NCBI GenBank assembly: GCA_030425925.1
Contig: JAUHZO010000010.1
Span: forward strand, 62,001-126,000
DNA: 64,000 nt
Reading direction: 5' to 3'
From: Alphaproteobacteria bacterium
Lineage (GTDB): Bacteria > Pseudomonadota > Alphaproteobacteria > Rhodobacterales > Rhodobacteraceae
Part shown: one piece after another, positions 16,984-24,399 of the stretch
How the letters are laid out: each line of letters opens with the position of its first letter
How positions within the stretch are numbered: position 1 is the first letter of the stretch
Translations under genes and position numbers: made by a program
The notes under the pieces: generated by a model
Databases searched by the model: none
What the model was told of the DNA's origin: nothing
Seen by the model: only the letters and a program-made list of their open reading frames with translations

Positions 16984-18162
16984 ATGCAGCAGTTCCACCA
17001 GGCCCCCACAGATCCGGCCTTCTACCAGGACCCCTACCCGCTTTACGCCCGGATGCGCGCGGCGGGCGATCTGGTCTGGTGGCAGGACTATGCCCTGCCC
17101 TGCGCGGTGTCGCACCGTGCCGTCCATGCGCTCTTGCGCGACCGTCGGTTCGGGCGCGAAATTCCGCCGGAAAAGGCGCAGCCCGTGCCGCCGCATCTGG
17201 CTCCGTTCTACGCGGTCGAGGCGCATTCCATGCTGGAGCTGGAGCCGCCCCGCCACACCCGCCTGCGCGGCCTGGTGCTGCGCGCCTTCACCTCGCGCCG
17301 CATCGCCCGGCTGGGGCCGGAGATCGCGGCGCTGGCCCATGACCTGATCGACGGCTTTCCCGCGGACGAAGTCGACCTGCTGGAGGCCTTTTGCCAGAAG
17401 ATCCCGGTGATCGTGATCTGCCGCCTGCTGGGGGTGCCCGAAACGATGGCCCCGCAGCTTCTGGCCTGGTCGAACGACATGGTGGCGATGTACCAGGCGC
17501 GCCGCGACAGGGCCGTCGAGGACGCCGCGGCAGCGGCCGCGGCCGCCTTTGCCGACTTCCTGAGGACCCATGTGGCGGCGCGGCGCAACGATCCGCGCGA
17601 CGATCTGCTGACCCATCTCATCGCTGCCGAGGCCGACGGGGCGCGGCTGAGCACCGACGAGCTGATCACCACCTGCATCCTGCTTCTGAATGCCGGGCAC
17701 GAGGCCACGGTGCACAGCCTGGGCAACGGCCTGCGCACCCTGCTGGACCACAGCCAGACCATGACGGTCGAGACGGCAGAAACGGCGGTGGAAGAGATCC
17801 TGCGCTTTGCCCCGCCGCTGCACATGTTCACCCGCTACGCCTATGAAGAGGTCACGCTGTACGGCCACACGTTCCGCCGCGGCGACGAGGTGGCGCTGTT
17901 GCTGGCCTCGGCCAATCGCGACACGGCTGTGTTCGACCAGCCGGACCGGTTCGATCCCTTGCGCCCGCCGGGGCCGCAGGTCAGCTTTGGCGGCGGGTTG
18001 CATTTCTGTGTCGGCGCGCCACTGGCGCGGCTGGAGATGCAGGTGGCGCTGCCGATCCTGCTGGCCCGCTGCCCGGGCCTGCGCCTGTGCGGCCCGGCGC
18101 AGATCGCCGATCTTTACCATTTCCACGGGCAGGCGGAGCTGCGCGCCCGTCTTATGCCCTGA
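16984..18162 (+). CDS. Cytochrome P450
   Basis: Soluble bacterial-type P450 of 392 residues. The heme loop is FGGGLHFCVGAPLAR (Cys near 341), the K-helix ExxR is EEILRF, and the PxR-like region follows. The I-helix reads LLNAGHEATVHSLGN: the conserved acid is present, but the position usually held by the oxygen-activating Thr is Ala, with Thr next. Substrate and redox partner are not evident. The nearest electron donor gene is ferredoxin-NADP reductase at 23481. The start at 16984 leaves 75 bases to the divergent dctB gene. Confidence 0.92.
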   Translation: MQQFHQAPTDPAFYQDPYPLYARMRAAGDLVWWQDYALPCAVSHRAVHALLRDRRFGREIPPEKAQPVPPHLAPFYAVEAHSMLELEPPRHTRLRGLVLRAFTSRRIARLGPEIAALAHDLIDGFPADEVDLLEAFCQKIPVIVICRLLGVPETMAPQLLAWSNDMVAMYQARRDRAVEDAAAAAAAAFADFLRTHVAARRNDPRDDLLTHLIAAEADGARLSTDELITTCILLLNAGHEATVHSLGNGLRTLLDHSQTMTVETAETAVEEILRFAPPLHMFTRYAYEEVTLYGHTFRRGDEVALLLASANRDTAVFDQPDRFDPLRPPGPQVSFGGGLHFCVGAPLARLEMQVALPILLARCPGLRLCGPAQIADLYHFHGQAELRARLMP

Positions 18163-18189
18163 GCCGACCGCCGGCCACATCCGCCCCTG

Positions 18190-18645
18190 TCACAACGGCA
18201 GCGCCGTCGTCATCTTGATCTCTTCCATGGACAAGAGCGCGGTGACGTTGTGCACCTTCACCTCGGAAATCAGCGCCTGGTAGAACGCGTCATAAGCCCG
18301 GGCATTGGGCACGCGGACCTTGAGGATATAGTCGATCTCTCCCGCCAGGCGGTGCGCCTCCTGCACTTCGGGCCGCTTGTGCAGGGCTTCGAGAAAGCGC
18401 CGCTGCCATTCGGCCTCGTGTTCCGAGGTACGGATCAGCACAAAGAACGTCGCCTCGAATCCCAGCTTTTCGGCGTCCAGCAGCACGGTCTGCGGGCCGA
18501 TCACCCCGGCCTCGCGCATCTTGCGGATGCGATTCCACACCGGCGTCTTGGACGAGTTCACCGCGCGGGCGATTTCGTCCAGCGATTGCGCCGCGTCGCG
18601 CTGCAGTTCGCGAAGGATTTTCCGGTCGGTCTCGTCAAGGCGCAT
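18190..18645 (-). CDS. Lrp/AsnC family transcriptional regulator
   Basis: DNA-binding regulator of 151 residues. The N-terminal helix-turn-helix reads LDETDRKILRELQRDAAQSLDEIARAVNSSKTPVWNRIRKM, and the C-terminal RAM/AsnC ligand domain contains GEIDYILKVRVPNARAYDAFY. It is divergent from cysG, the first gene of the sulfate assimilation operon, so it probably controls that operon and itself, perhaps in response to an amino acid such as cysteine. The start at 18645 (MRLDETDRKI) fits the family; a longer start at 18708 is less likely. Confidence 0.92.
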   Translation of the reverse strand: MRLDETDRKILRELQRDAAQSLDEIARAVNSSKTPVWNRIRKMREAGVIGPQTVLLDAEKLGFEATFFVLIRTSEHEAEWQRRFLEALHKRPEVQEAHRLAGEIDYILKVRVPNARAYDAFYQALISEVKVHNVTALLSMEEIKMTTALPL

Positions 18646-18700
18646 GGCTGTTCCCGTTCTGGCGGCAGACGGAAACATGCGCGCGATTTCGGCCCGATGC

Positions 18701-18716
18701 AAGAACAAACATTCTT
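18701..18716. promoter_or_regulatory. AT-rich inverted repeat, candidate Lrp operator
   Basis: AAGAA and TTCTT are separated by CAAACA, in the only AT-rich patch between the Lrp-type gene and cysG. Lrp/AsnC proteins favour short AT-rich imperfect palindromes in this place. The assignment is inferred. Confidence 0.45.
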
Positions 18717-18750
18717 ATGTCTTCAATCTACTGGCGCTTTTCAGGAACGA

Positions 18751-18768
18751 TGTCCTAATCTGAGGACA
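18751..18768. promoter_or_regulatory. Palindrome in the cysG promoter region
   Basis: TGTCCTAATCTGAGGACA has 6-bp perfect arms and lies 28 bases before the cysG start. It contains TAATCT, which could serve as a -10 element, so a protein bound here would block transcription. The bound factor is unknown. Confidence 0.4.
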
Positions 18769-18795
18769 GAACCCGTGTACGGAGCCAGACCAAAG

Positions 18796-20190
18796 ATGCG
18801 ACATTTTCCGATCTTTCTTGCCCTGCAGGGGCGCCGCGTGGTGTTGTCGGGCGGCGGTGGGGCCGCGCTTGCCAAGCTGCGGCTGCTGATGAAGACCGAG
18901 GCGCGGATCGAGGTCTTTGCCGCCGATCCCGCACCCGAGATCGAGGCCTGGGCCGCAGCCCGGCGCCTGACCCTGCACCGCCGGGCGCTGCAGGCGGCAG
19001 ACCTGCAGGGGGCCGCGCTGGCCTATGCCGCCGACGAGGACGCCCGCGGCGATGCCCGCACCGCCGCGCTGGCCCGGACCGCCGGGGTGCTGGTGAACGT
19101 GGTGGACGATCTTGACGCCAGCCAGTTCCTGACCCCCGCCATCGTCGACCGCGACCCGGTGACCGTCGCCATCGGCACCGAAGGCGCGGCCCCGGTCCTG
19201 GCGCGCGCGATCAAGGCCGATCTCGAAGCGCGGCTGTCCCCGCGGCTGGGCGCGCTGGCGCGACTGGCGCAGGGCTTCCGCGGACGCGCCGCGGCGCTGC
19301 CCCAGGGTCGCCGCCGGCGGGCCTTCTGGTCGGCCTGGTTCGACCGGGCCGGACCGCAGGCGCTGGATGCAGGCGGGCCCGCCGCGGCAGAGACCGCGCT
19401 GGAGGCCTTGCTGGCCGCGCATCTGGACGCGGCCCCGCAGCCCGGCCATGTGATCTTTGCCGGGGCCGGGCCCGGCGATCCCGACCTGCTGACGCTGAAG
19501 GCACGCAAGGCGCTGGACCGCGCCGATGTCGTCCTGCACGACCGCCTTGTACCGCCCGCCATTCTTGACCTCGCCCGGCGCGAGGCGACGCTGATCGATG
19601 TCGGCAAGCAGGGCTTCGGCCCGGCCCTGCCGCAAGCCGAGATCAACGCCCTGCTGGTCCGCCACGGGCAGGCCGGCGCACAGGTGCTGCGGCTCAAGGG
19701 GGGCGATCCGGCGGTGTTTGCCCGGCTCGACGAAGAGATCGACGCCGTTGCGGAGGCAGGGCTGGGATGGGAGATCGTGCCGGGCATCACCGCGGCCTCG
19801 GCGGCGGCGGCCTCCATCGGCCAGGCGCTGACCCGGCGCGGCCGCAATGCCGGGCTGCGCGTGCTGACCGGACATGACATGGCGGGCTTTGCCGAACAGG
19901 ACTGGCACGCGCTGGCCACACCGGGAACGGTGGCCGCCATCTACATGGGCAAGCGCGCGGCGCGGTTCCTGCAGGGGCGGCTGATGATGCACGGCGCGTC
20001 CGAGGCCACGCCTGTCACGGTGGTGGAAAACGCCTCGCGCCCCGATGAGCGCGTGCTGGCCAGTTCGCTGGGCCGCCTGTCCCGCGATCTGGAAGACGCC
20101 CGGCCCGAAGGTCCGGCGATCCTGCTTTACGGTCTTGCGCCGCGCGCCGCGGCGGCCGTCCTTTCCCTGCCAAGACAGGAGGTGTCCTGA
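18796..20190 (+). CDS. cysG: Siroheme synthase CysG (fused)
   Basis: Makes siroheme for the sulfite reductase encoded two genes downstream. Residues 1 to about 205 are the precorrin-2 dehydrogenase/ferrochelatase part (LQGRRVVLSGGGGAALAKLRLL, the NAD site; VNVVDDLDASQFLTPAIVDRDPVTVAIGTEGAAPVLA). Residues about 218-455 are uroporphyrinogen III methyltransferase (FAGAGPGDPDLLTLKARKAL, VLRLKGGDPAVFAR, EIVPGITAASAAAA). The 464 residues match fused CysG. The start at 18796 has GGAG upstream. Its stop codon overlaps the next start (TGATG). Confidence 0.95.
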   Translation: MRHFPIFLALQGRRVVLSGGGGAALAKLRLLMKTEARIEVFAADPAPEIEAWAAARRLTLHRRALQAADLQGAALAYAADEDARGDARTAALARTAGVLVNVVDDLDASQFLTPAIVDRDPVTVAIGTEGAAPVLARAIKADLEARLSPRLGALARLAQGFRGRAAALPQGRRRRAFWSAWFDRAGPQALDAGGPAAAETALEALLAAHLDAAPQPGHVIFAGAGPGDPDLLTLKARKALDRADVVLHDRLVPPAILDLARREATLIDVGKQGFGPALPQAEINALLVRHGQAGAQVLRLKGGDPAVFARLDEEIDAVAEAGLGWEIVPGITAASAAAASIGQALTRRGRNAGLRVLTGHDMAGFAEQDWHALATPGTVAAIYMGKRAARFLQGRLMMHGASEATPVTVVENASRPDERVLASSLGRLSRDLEDARPEGPAILLYGLAPRAAAAVLSLPRQEVS

Positions 20191-20492
20191 TGCCCCGCCC
20201 CTTCACCCCCAAGGTGGTCACCGCCAACGCCCTCACCGAAGGCTGGGTGATCTACCTGACCGAAGACGACCGCTGGACGCGGTCGCTGTCCGAGGCCGAG
20301 CTGCTGACCGACGAGGCCCATGCCGAGCTGCGCCTGATCGAGGCCAGCGCCCGCAGCGCCGAGGCCGTGGGCGTCTACCTGGCCGAGATGAAACCCGGCC
20401 CCGACGGGCCCGAGCCGGTGCATTTCCGCGAGGATTTCCGCCGCGCCGGCCCGTCACCCCGCGCCGTGCCCCTGATGACGGAGGGTTCCTGA
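20190..20492 (+). CDS. DUF2849 protein of the sulfite reductase operon
   Basis: Small soluble protein, 100 residues: TPKVVTANALTEGWVIYLTEDDRW and VHFREDFRRAGPS are typical of DUF2849. Its start overlaps the cysG stop and its stop overlaps the sulfite reductase start (TGATG), so it is translationally coupled on both sides. In alphaproteobacteria it is nearly always in this place, which suggests an accessory role in sulfite reduction. The role is unproven. Confidence 0.85.
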   Translation: MPRPFTPKVVTANALTEGWVIYLTEDDRWTRSLSEAELLTDEAHAELRLIEASARSAEAVGVYLAEMKPGPDGPEPVHFREDFRRAGPSPRAVPLMTEGS

Positions 20493-22168
20493 TGTACCGC
20501 TATACCGATTTCGACGCAGACTTTGTGGCCGAGCGCAACCGACAGTTCCGCCAGCAGGTGGCGCGCCGTCTGGACGGCAGCCTGACCGAGGACGAGTTCA
20601 AGCCGCTGCGGCTGATGAACGGGCTGTATCTGCAGCTGCACGCCTACATGCTGCGCGTGGCGATCCCCTATGGCACGCTGAACGCGCGCCAGATGCGTCG
20701 GCTGGCCGAGATTGCCGAGCGCTGGGACCGCGGCTATGGCCATTTCACCACGCGGCAGAACATCCAGTTCAACTGGCCCCGCCTGCGCGACGTGCCCGAC
20801 ATGCTGGACGCGCTGGCCGAGGTGGGCATGCATGCCGTCCAGACCAGCGGCAACACCATCCGCAACGTCACCGCCGATCACCTGGCCGGGGCCGCCGCCG
20901 ACGAGATCGCCGATCCCCGCCCGGTGGCCGAGCTGATCCGGCAATGGTCCACCGACCATCCCGAATTCCAGTTCCTGCCGCGCAAGTTCAAGATCGCCAT
21001 CACCGGCAGCCCCAACGACCGCGCGGTGACCCGCGCCCATGACATCGGCCTGCGCCTGCTGGAACGCGACGGGCAGACCGGATACGAGGTGATCGTGGGC
21101 GGCGGCATGGGGCGCACGCCGATGCTGGGCCAGGTGATCCGCGATTTCCTGCCCGAAGCCGATCTTCTGCCCTATCTCGAGGCCATCGTTTCGGTCTGGA
21201 ACCTCCTGGGGCGGCGCGACAACAAGTACAAGGCCCGCATCAAGATCACCCTGCACGAACACGGCATCGACGCTCTGCGCACCCGGGTCGAGGACCGCTT
21301 TGCCGAATTGCGCCCGGCCTTTGGCGGGGCGGACCGGGCGATCCTGGCCGCTCTGCGCCGGGATTTTGCCCCACCCGCGCTGGCGCAGGGCCGATCCACA
21401 AGGGTCTTCGAGACCGCCCGCGCCGCCGATCCGGTGTTCCGCGCCTGGTGCGACAGCAACCTCGCCCCGCATCGCGCCGCCGATCACGCCATCGTGCAGG
21501 TCAGCCTCAAGGCGCATGGTGCGGTGCCCGGCGATGCCAGCGCCGCGCAGATGCGCGCGCTGGCCGACCTGGCCGAACGCTACGGGCATGACGATTTGCG
21601 CATCAGCCACGAGCAGAACGTCGTTCTGCCGCATGTGCACAAGGCCGATCTGCCGCAACTGCACGCCGCGCTGACGGCGCAGGGGCTGGGCACGGCGAAT
21701 ATCGGCCGCATCTCGGACATCATCGCCTGCCCCGGCATGGATTACTGCGCGCTGGCCACCGCGCGGTCGATCCCGGTGGCGCAAGAGATCGCCACCCGCT
21801 TTCAGGCGCTTGGTCTGGAGGACGAGATCGGTCCGCTCAAGATCAAGATCTCGGGCTGCATCAACGCCTGCGGCCATCACCATGTGGGCCATATCGGCAT
21901 CCTCGGGCTCGACCGCGGCGGGGTCGAGACCTATCAGATCACGCTGGGCGGCGATCACAGCGAGACCGCGGCGCTGGGGCAGCGCATCGGGCCGGGCTTT
22001 GCCGCGGACGAGATCGTGCCCGCCGTCGAACGGCTGGTGCAGGCCTATCTCGCACTGCGGACCGAACCGGCCGAAACCTTCCTGGCCTGCTACCGCCGCC
22101 TTGGCCCCGAGCCGTTCAAGACCGCGCTGTACGGCGCCGGGAACGAGGCGCGTCCGGATGCGGCCTGA
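20492..22168 (+). CDS. cysI: Assimilatory nitrite/sulfite reductase hemoprotein
   Basis: Siroheme and [4Fe-4S] reductase of 558 residues, reducing sulfite to sulfide with six electrons. It has both ferredoxin-like half domains (YLQLHAYMLRVAIPYGTL and AHGAVPGDASAAQMRAL), and the siroheme pattern RWDRGYGHFTTRQNIQFNW. Cluster ligands are CPGMDYC (near 413) and SGCINACGHHHVGHIG (near 456). The context (cysG, cysH, DUF934) points to sulfite rather than nitrite. No flavoprotein partner (CysJ) is present, so electrons probably come from ferredoxin, perhaps through the Fpr encoded at 23481. Confidence 0.93.
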   Translation: MYRYTDFDADFVAERNRQFRQQVARRLDGSLTEDEFKPLRLMNGLYLQLHAYMLRVAIPYGTLNARQMRRLAEIAERWDRGYGHFTTRQNIQFNWPRLRDVPDMLDALAEVGMHAVQTSGNTIRNVTADHLAGAAADEIADPRPVAELIRQWSTDHPEFQFLPRKFKIAITGSPNDRAVTRAHDIGLRLLERDGQTGYEVIVGGGMGRTPMLGQVIRDFLPEADLLPYLEAIVSVWNLLGRRDNKYKARIKITLHEHGIDALRTRVEDRFAELRPAFGGADRAILAALRRDFAPPALAQGRSTRVFETARAADPVFRAWCDSNLAPHRAADHAIVQVSLKAHGAVPGDASAAQMRALADLAERYGHDDLRISHEQNVVLPHVHKADLPQLHAALTAQGLGTANIGRISDIIACPGMDYCALATARSIPVAQEIATRFQALGLEDEIGPLKIKISGCINACGHHHVGHIGILGLDRGGVETYQITLGGDHSETAALGQRIGPGFAADEIVPAVERLVQAYLALRTEPAETFLACYRRLGPEPFKTALYGAGNEARPDAA

Positions 22169-22949
22169 TCCCCTGGACCTTGCGAAACCGCAAGACACGC
22201 ACCCGGTTCGGGCCGCCCTGACCGCACGGGTGCAAGACCTCAATGACCGGTTCCGCCATCACGGTGCGACCGCGGTGCTAAAGGCCGTCCTGCGCGACCG
22301 GGTTGCCGGGCGGATCGCGCTGGTGTCGTCCTTCGGGGCGGAGTCGGTGGCGCTCTTGCATCTGGCGGCGCTGGTGGACCGGCACGTGCCGGTCCTGTTC
22401 CTCGACACCGGGCTGCATTTTGCGGAAACGCTTGTCTATCAGCAGGATCTGGCCGAGCGGCTGCGGCTGAGCAACCTGCGCGTCCTGCGCGCCACCCCGG
22501 CCCGGCTGGCGGCCGAGGACCCGTTCGGCGCGCTGAAATTCAACGATCCCGACCGCTGCTGCACGTTGCGCAAGACCGAACCGCTGCAGGCCGCGCTGGC
22601 CGGGTTCGACGCCTGGATCACCGGGCGCAAGCGGTTCCAGTCCGCCGGGCGCGCGGCGCTGGCGTTCTTCGAGCCCGATCCGGCTTCGGGCCGGATCAAG
22701 GTGAACCCGCTGGCGCATTGGCGCGCCGCGGACGTGCAGGCCTATATCGACGAAAACCGCCTGCCGCGCCACCCGCTGGTGGCGCGCGGCTACCCGTCGA
22801 TCGGCTGCGCCCCCTGCACCAGCCGCATCCGCGCGGGCGAGGATGCCCGTGCGGGGCGCTGGCGCGGACAGGCCAAGACGGAATGCGGGCTGCACCTGCC
22901 CGCCCCCGTCTCCCCCCTTGCCCCCCAGACGACAGGAGAGCCGGAATGA
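22158..22949 (+). CDS. cysH: Assimilatory APS reductase (CysH family)
   Basis: Reduces activated sulfate to sulfite with thioredoxin, 263 residues. The PP-loop motif is VSSFGAESVALLHL, followed by FLDTGLHFAET. Two cysteine pairs mark an iron-sulfur enzyme: RCCTLRKTEPL (near 134-135) and GCAPCTSR (near 217-220). The catalytic Cys is in KTECGLH (near 242). The CC and CxxC pairs indicate adenylylsulfate (APS) rather than PAPS as substrate, which is family knowledge. The gene begins inside the last 11 bases of the sulfite reductase gene. Confidence 0.93.
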   Translation: MRPDPLDLAKPQDTHPVRAALTARVQDLNDRFRHHGATAVLKAVLRDRVAGRIALVSSFGAESVALLHLAALVDRHVPVLFLDTGLHFAETLVYQQDLAERLRLSNLRVLRATPARLAAEDPFGALKFNDPDRCCTLRKTEPLQAALAGFDAWITGRKRFQSAGRAALAFFEPDPASGRIKVNPLAHWRAADVQAYIDENRLPRHPLVARGYPSIGCAPCTSRIRAGEDARAGRWRGQAKTECGLHLPAPVSPLAPQTTGEPE

Positions 22950-23356
22950 GCATCCTCGTGACCGATACGGGCTTTGCCCCCGATGACTGGACCGGGCCGG
23001 TCTGCGACCTGGCGTCGCACACCGACCCCGCCGCGCTGCAGATCGCGCCCGACACAGGGCTGGTGCGCATCCGCTTTCCCAGCTTTGCCGATGGCCGCGG
23101 CTTTACCCTGGCGCGGCTGCTGCGGCTGCGCGGCTATGCCGGGCGGCTGCGCGCCGCCGGGCATGTGATCGCCGACCAGTATGCCATGGCACGGCGTGCA
23201 GGCTTTGACGAGGTCGAGATCGACGCCGCGCTGGCAGCCCGCCAGCCCGAGGGCCAGTGGCTGTTCCGCGCCGACTGGCGCGCGCATGACCACCGGGCCC
23301 GGCTGCAGGCGCATCCGGGGGCACGTCTGGGGGCACCTCTGGGGGCCGGGCTGTAG
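22946..23356 (+). CDS. DUF934 protein of the sulfate assimilation operon
   Basis: Soluble protein of 136 residues with the DUF934 core: VRIRFPSFADGRGFTLARLLRLRGYAGRLRAAGHVIADQYAMARRAGFDEVEI. DUF934 genes regularly accompany sulfite reductase and cysH, and an accessory role is assumed. The ATG overlaps the cysH stop (ATGA). The C-terminal tail (HPGARLGAPLGAGL) is low complexity. The stop codon lies inside a 28-bp palindrome, which probably ends the operon transcript. Confidence 0.88.
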   Translation: MSILVTDTGFAPDDWTGPVCDLASHTDPAALQIAPDTGLVRIRFPSFADGRGFTLARLLRLRGYAGRLRAAGHVIADQYAMARRAGFDEVEIDAALAARQPEGQWLFRADWRAHDHRARLQAHPGARLGAPLGAGL

Positions 23357-23380
23357 GATGGGTGAGATCACCCATCCTAC
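23353..23380. repeat. 28-bp palindromic element overlapping the DUF934 stop codon
   Basis: Arms GTAGGATGGGTGA and TCACCCATCCTAC are perfectly complementary (13 bp) around GA. The left arm contains the stop codon. There is no U run, so it would be an mRNA-stabilising or weak terminator hairpin. Elements with GTAGG(A/G)TGGGT arms occur as dispersed repeats in several proteobacteria, which is my recollection and not checked. Confidence 0.65.
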
Positions 23381-23480
23381 CCTGCGCGGTCCCGCCGTCT
23401 TTCGCCTGATCCATGTCAAAGCTAGATGTAAGGTGCCGGTTTAATCGGACCGGGACACAAAGAGGACAGAGTTGAGACCC

Positions 23481-24320
23481 GTGACCGACGCCACAGACCT
23501 GCGCCCCGCCCCGAAAAAGCTGGCCGTGCCCGACGCCCAGACCGTGACCCATGTCCAGCACTGGACCGACCGGCTGTTTTCCTTCCGGGTGACGCGGCCC
23601 GCCGCGTTGAGGTTCCGCTCGGGCGAATTCGTGATGATCGGTCTGATGCAGACGGACGAAAAGACCGGGCGGGAAAAGCCGCTCTTGCGGGCCTATTCCA
23701 TCGCCTCGCCCGCATGGGATGACGAGCTGGAGTTCTACTCGATCAAGGTGCAGGACGGCCCGCTGACCTCGCGCCTGCAGCACATCCAGCCCGGTGACCA
23801 GATCATCCTGCGCCCCAAACCCGTGGGAACGCTGGTGCATGATGCGCTGCTGCCCGGCAAGCGGGTCTGGTTCTTTGCCACCGGCACCGGCATCGCGCCT
23901 TTCGCCTCGCTCCTGCGCGACCCGCAGACCTACGAGGATTACGACGAGGTCATCCTGACCCATACCTGCCGCGAGGTCGGAGAGCTGGAATACGGCCGCC
24001 GCCTGATCGAGGACATCCGCAGCGACGAGATGCTGACCGAACTGATCGGCGAGGGGTTTCACGAAAAGCTGCGCTATTACCCCACGACCACCCGCGAGCA
24101 AAGCGCCCGGATGGGCCGGATCACCGATCTGATCCGGTCGGGCGAGGTGTTCACCGATCTGGGCATCCGCCCGCTCGACCCCGCCCGGGACCGCGCGATG
24201 ATCTGCGGCAACCTGGCGTTCAACCTGGAACTGAAGGCGATGCTCGAGGGTTTCGGGCTGGAGGAAGGAGCCAATTCCGATCCGCGCCATTACGTCGTCG
24301 AAAAGGCCTTTCTGGACTAA
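23481..24320 (+). CDS. fpr: Ferredoxin-NADP+ reductase
   Basis: FAD enzyme of 279 residues that transfers electrons between NADPH and ferredoxin or flavodoxin. The sequence closely follows the Rhodobacter-type bacterial FPR: HWTDRLFSFRVTRP, RSGEFVMIGL, RAYSIASPAWDDELEFYSIKV (FAD-binding RxYS), LTSRLQHIQPGD, FATGTGIAPFASLLRDP (NADP site) and the C-terminal HYVVEKAFLD. The start is GTG 23481 or TTG 23472; the latter is 5 bases after AGAGGA. It has its own upstream region of 124 bases after the palindrome, so separate control is possible. Confidence 0.94.
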   Translation: MTDATDLRPAPKKLAVPDAQTVTHVQHWTDRLFSFRVTRPAALRFRSGEFVMIGLMQTDEKTGREKPLLRAYSIASPAWDDELEFYSIKVQDGPLTSRLQHIQPGDQIILRPKPVGTLVHDALLPGKRVWFFATGTGIAPFASLLRDPQTYEDYDEVILTHTCREVGELEYGRRLIEDIRSDEMLTELIGEGFHEKLRYYPTTTREQSARMGRITDLIRSGEVFTDLGIRPLDPARDRAMICGNLAFNLELKAMLEGFGLEEGANSDPRHYVVEKAFLD

Positions 24321-24350
24321 CACGGACCGGCGGCCCATCGGACATGAAAA

Positions 24351-24376
24351 CGGCCGCATCCCCCGGGGTGCGGCCG
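24351..24376. terminator. Shared terminator between fpr and the convergent gene
   Basis: CGGCCGCA and TGCGGCCG arms enclose CCCCGGGG-type sequence. The plus side is followed by AATGCTTTT and the minus side by TTTT, so it can serve both convergent transcripts. Confidence 0.65.
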
Positions 24377-24399
24377 AATGCTTTTCTGGCCGGCGCGGG

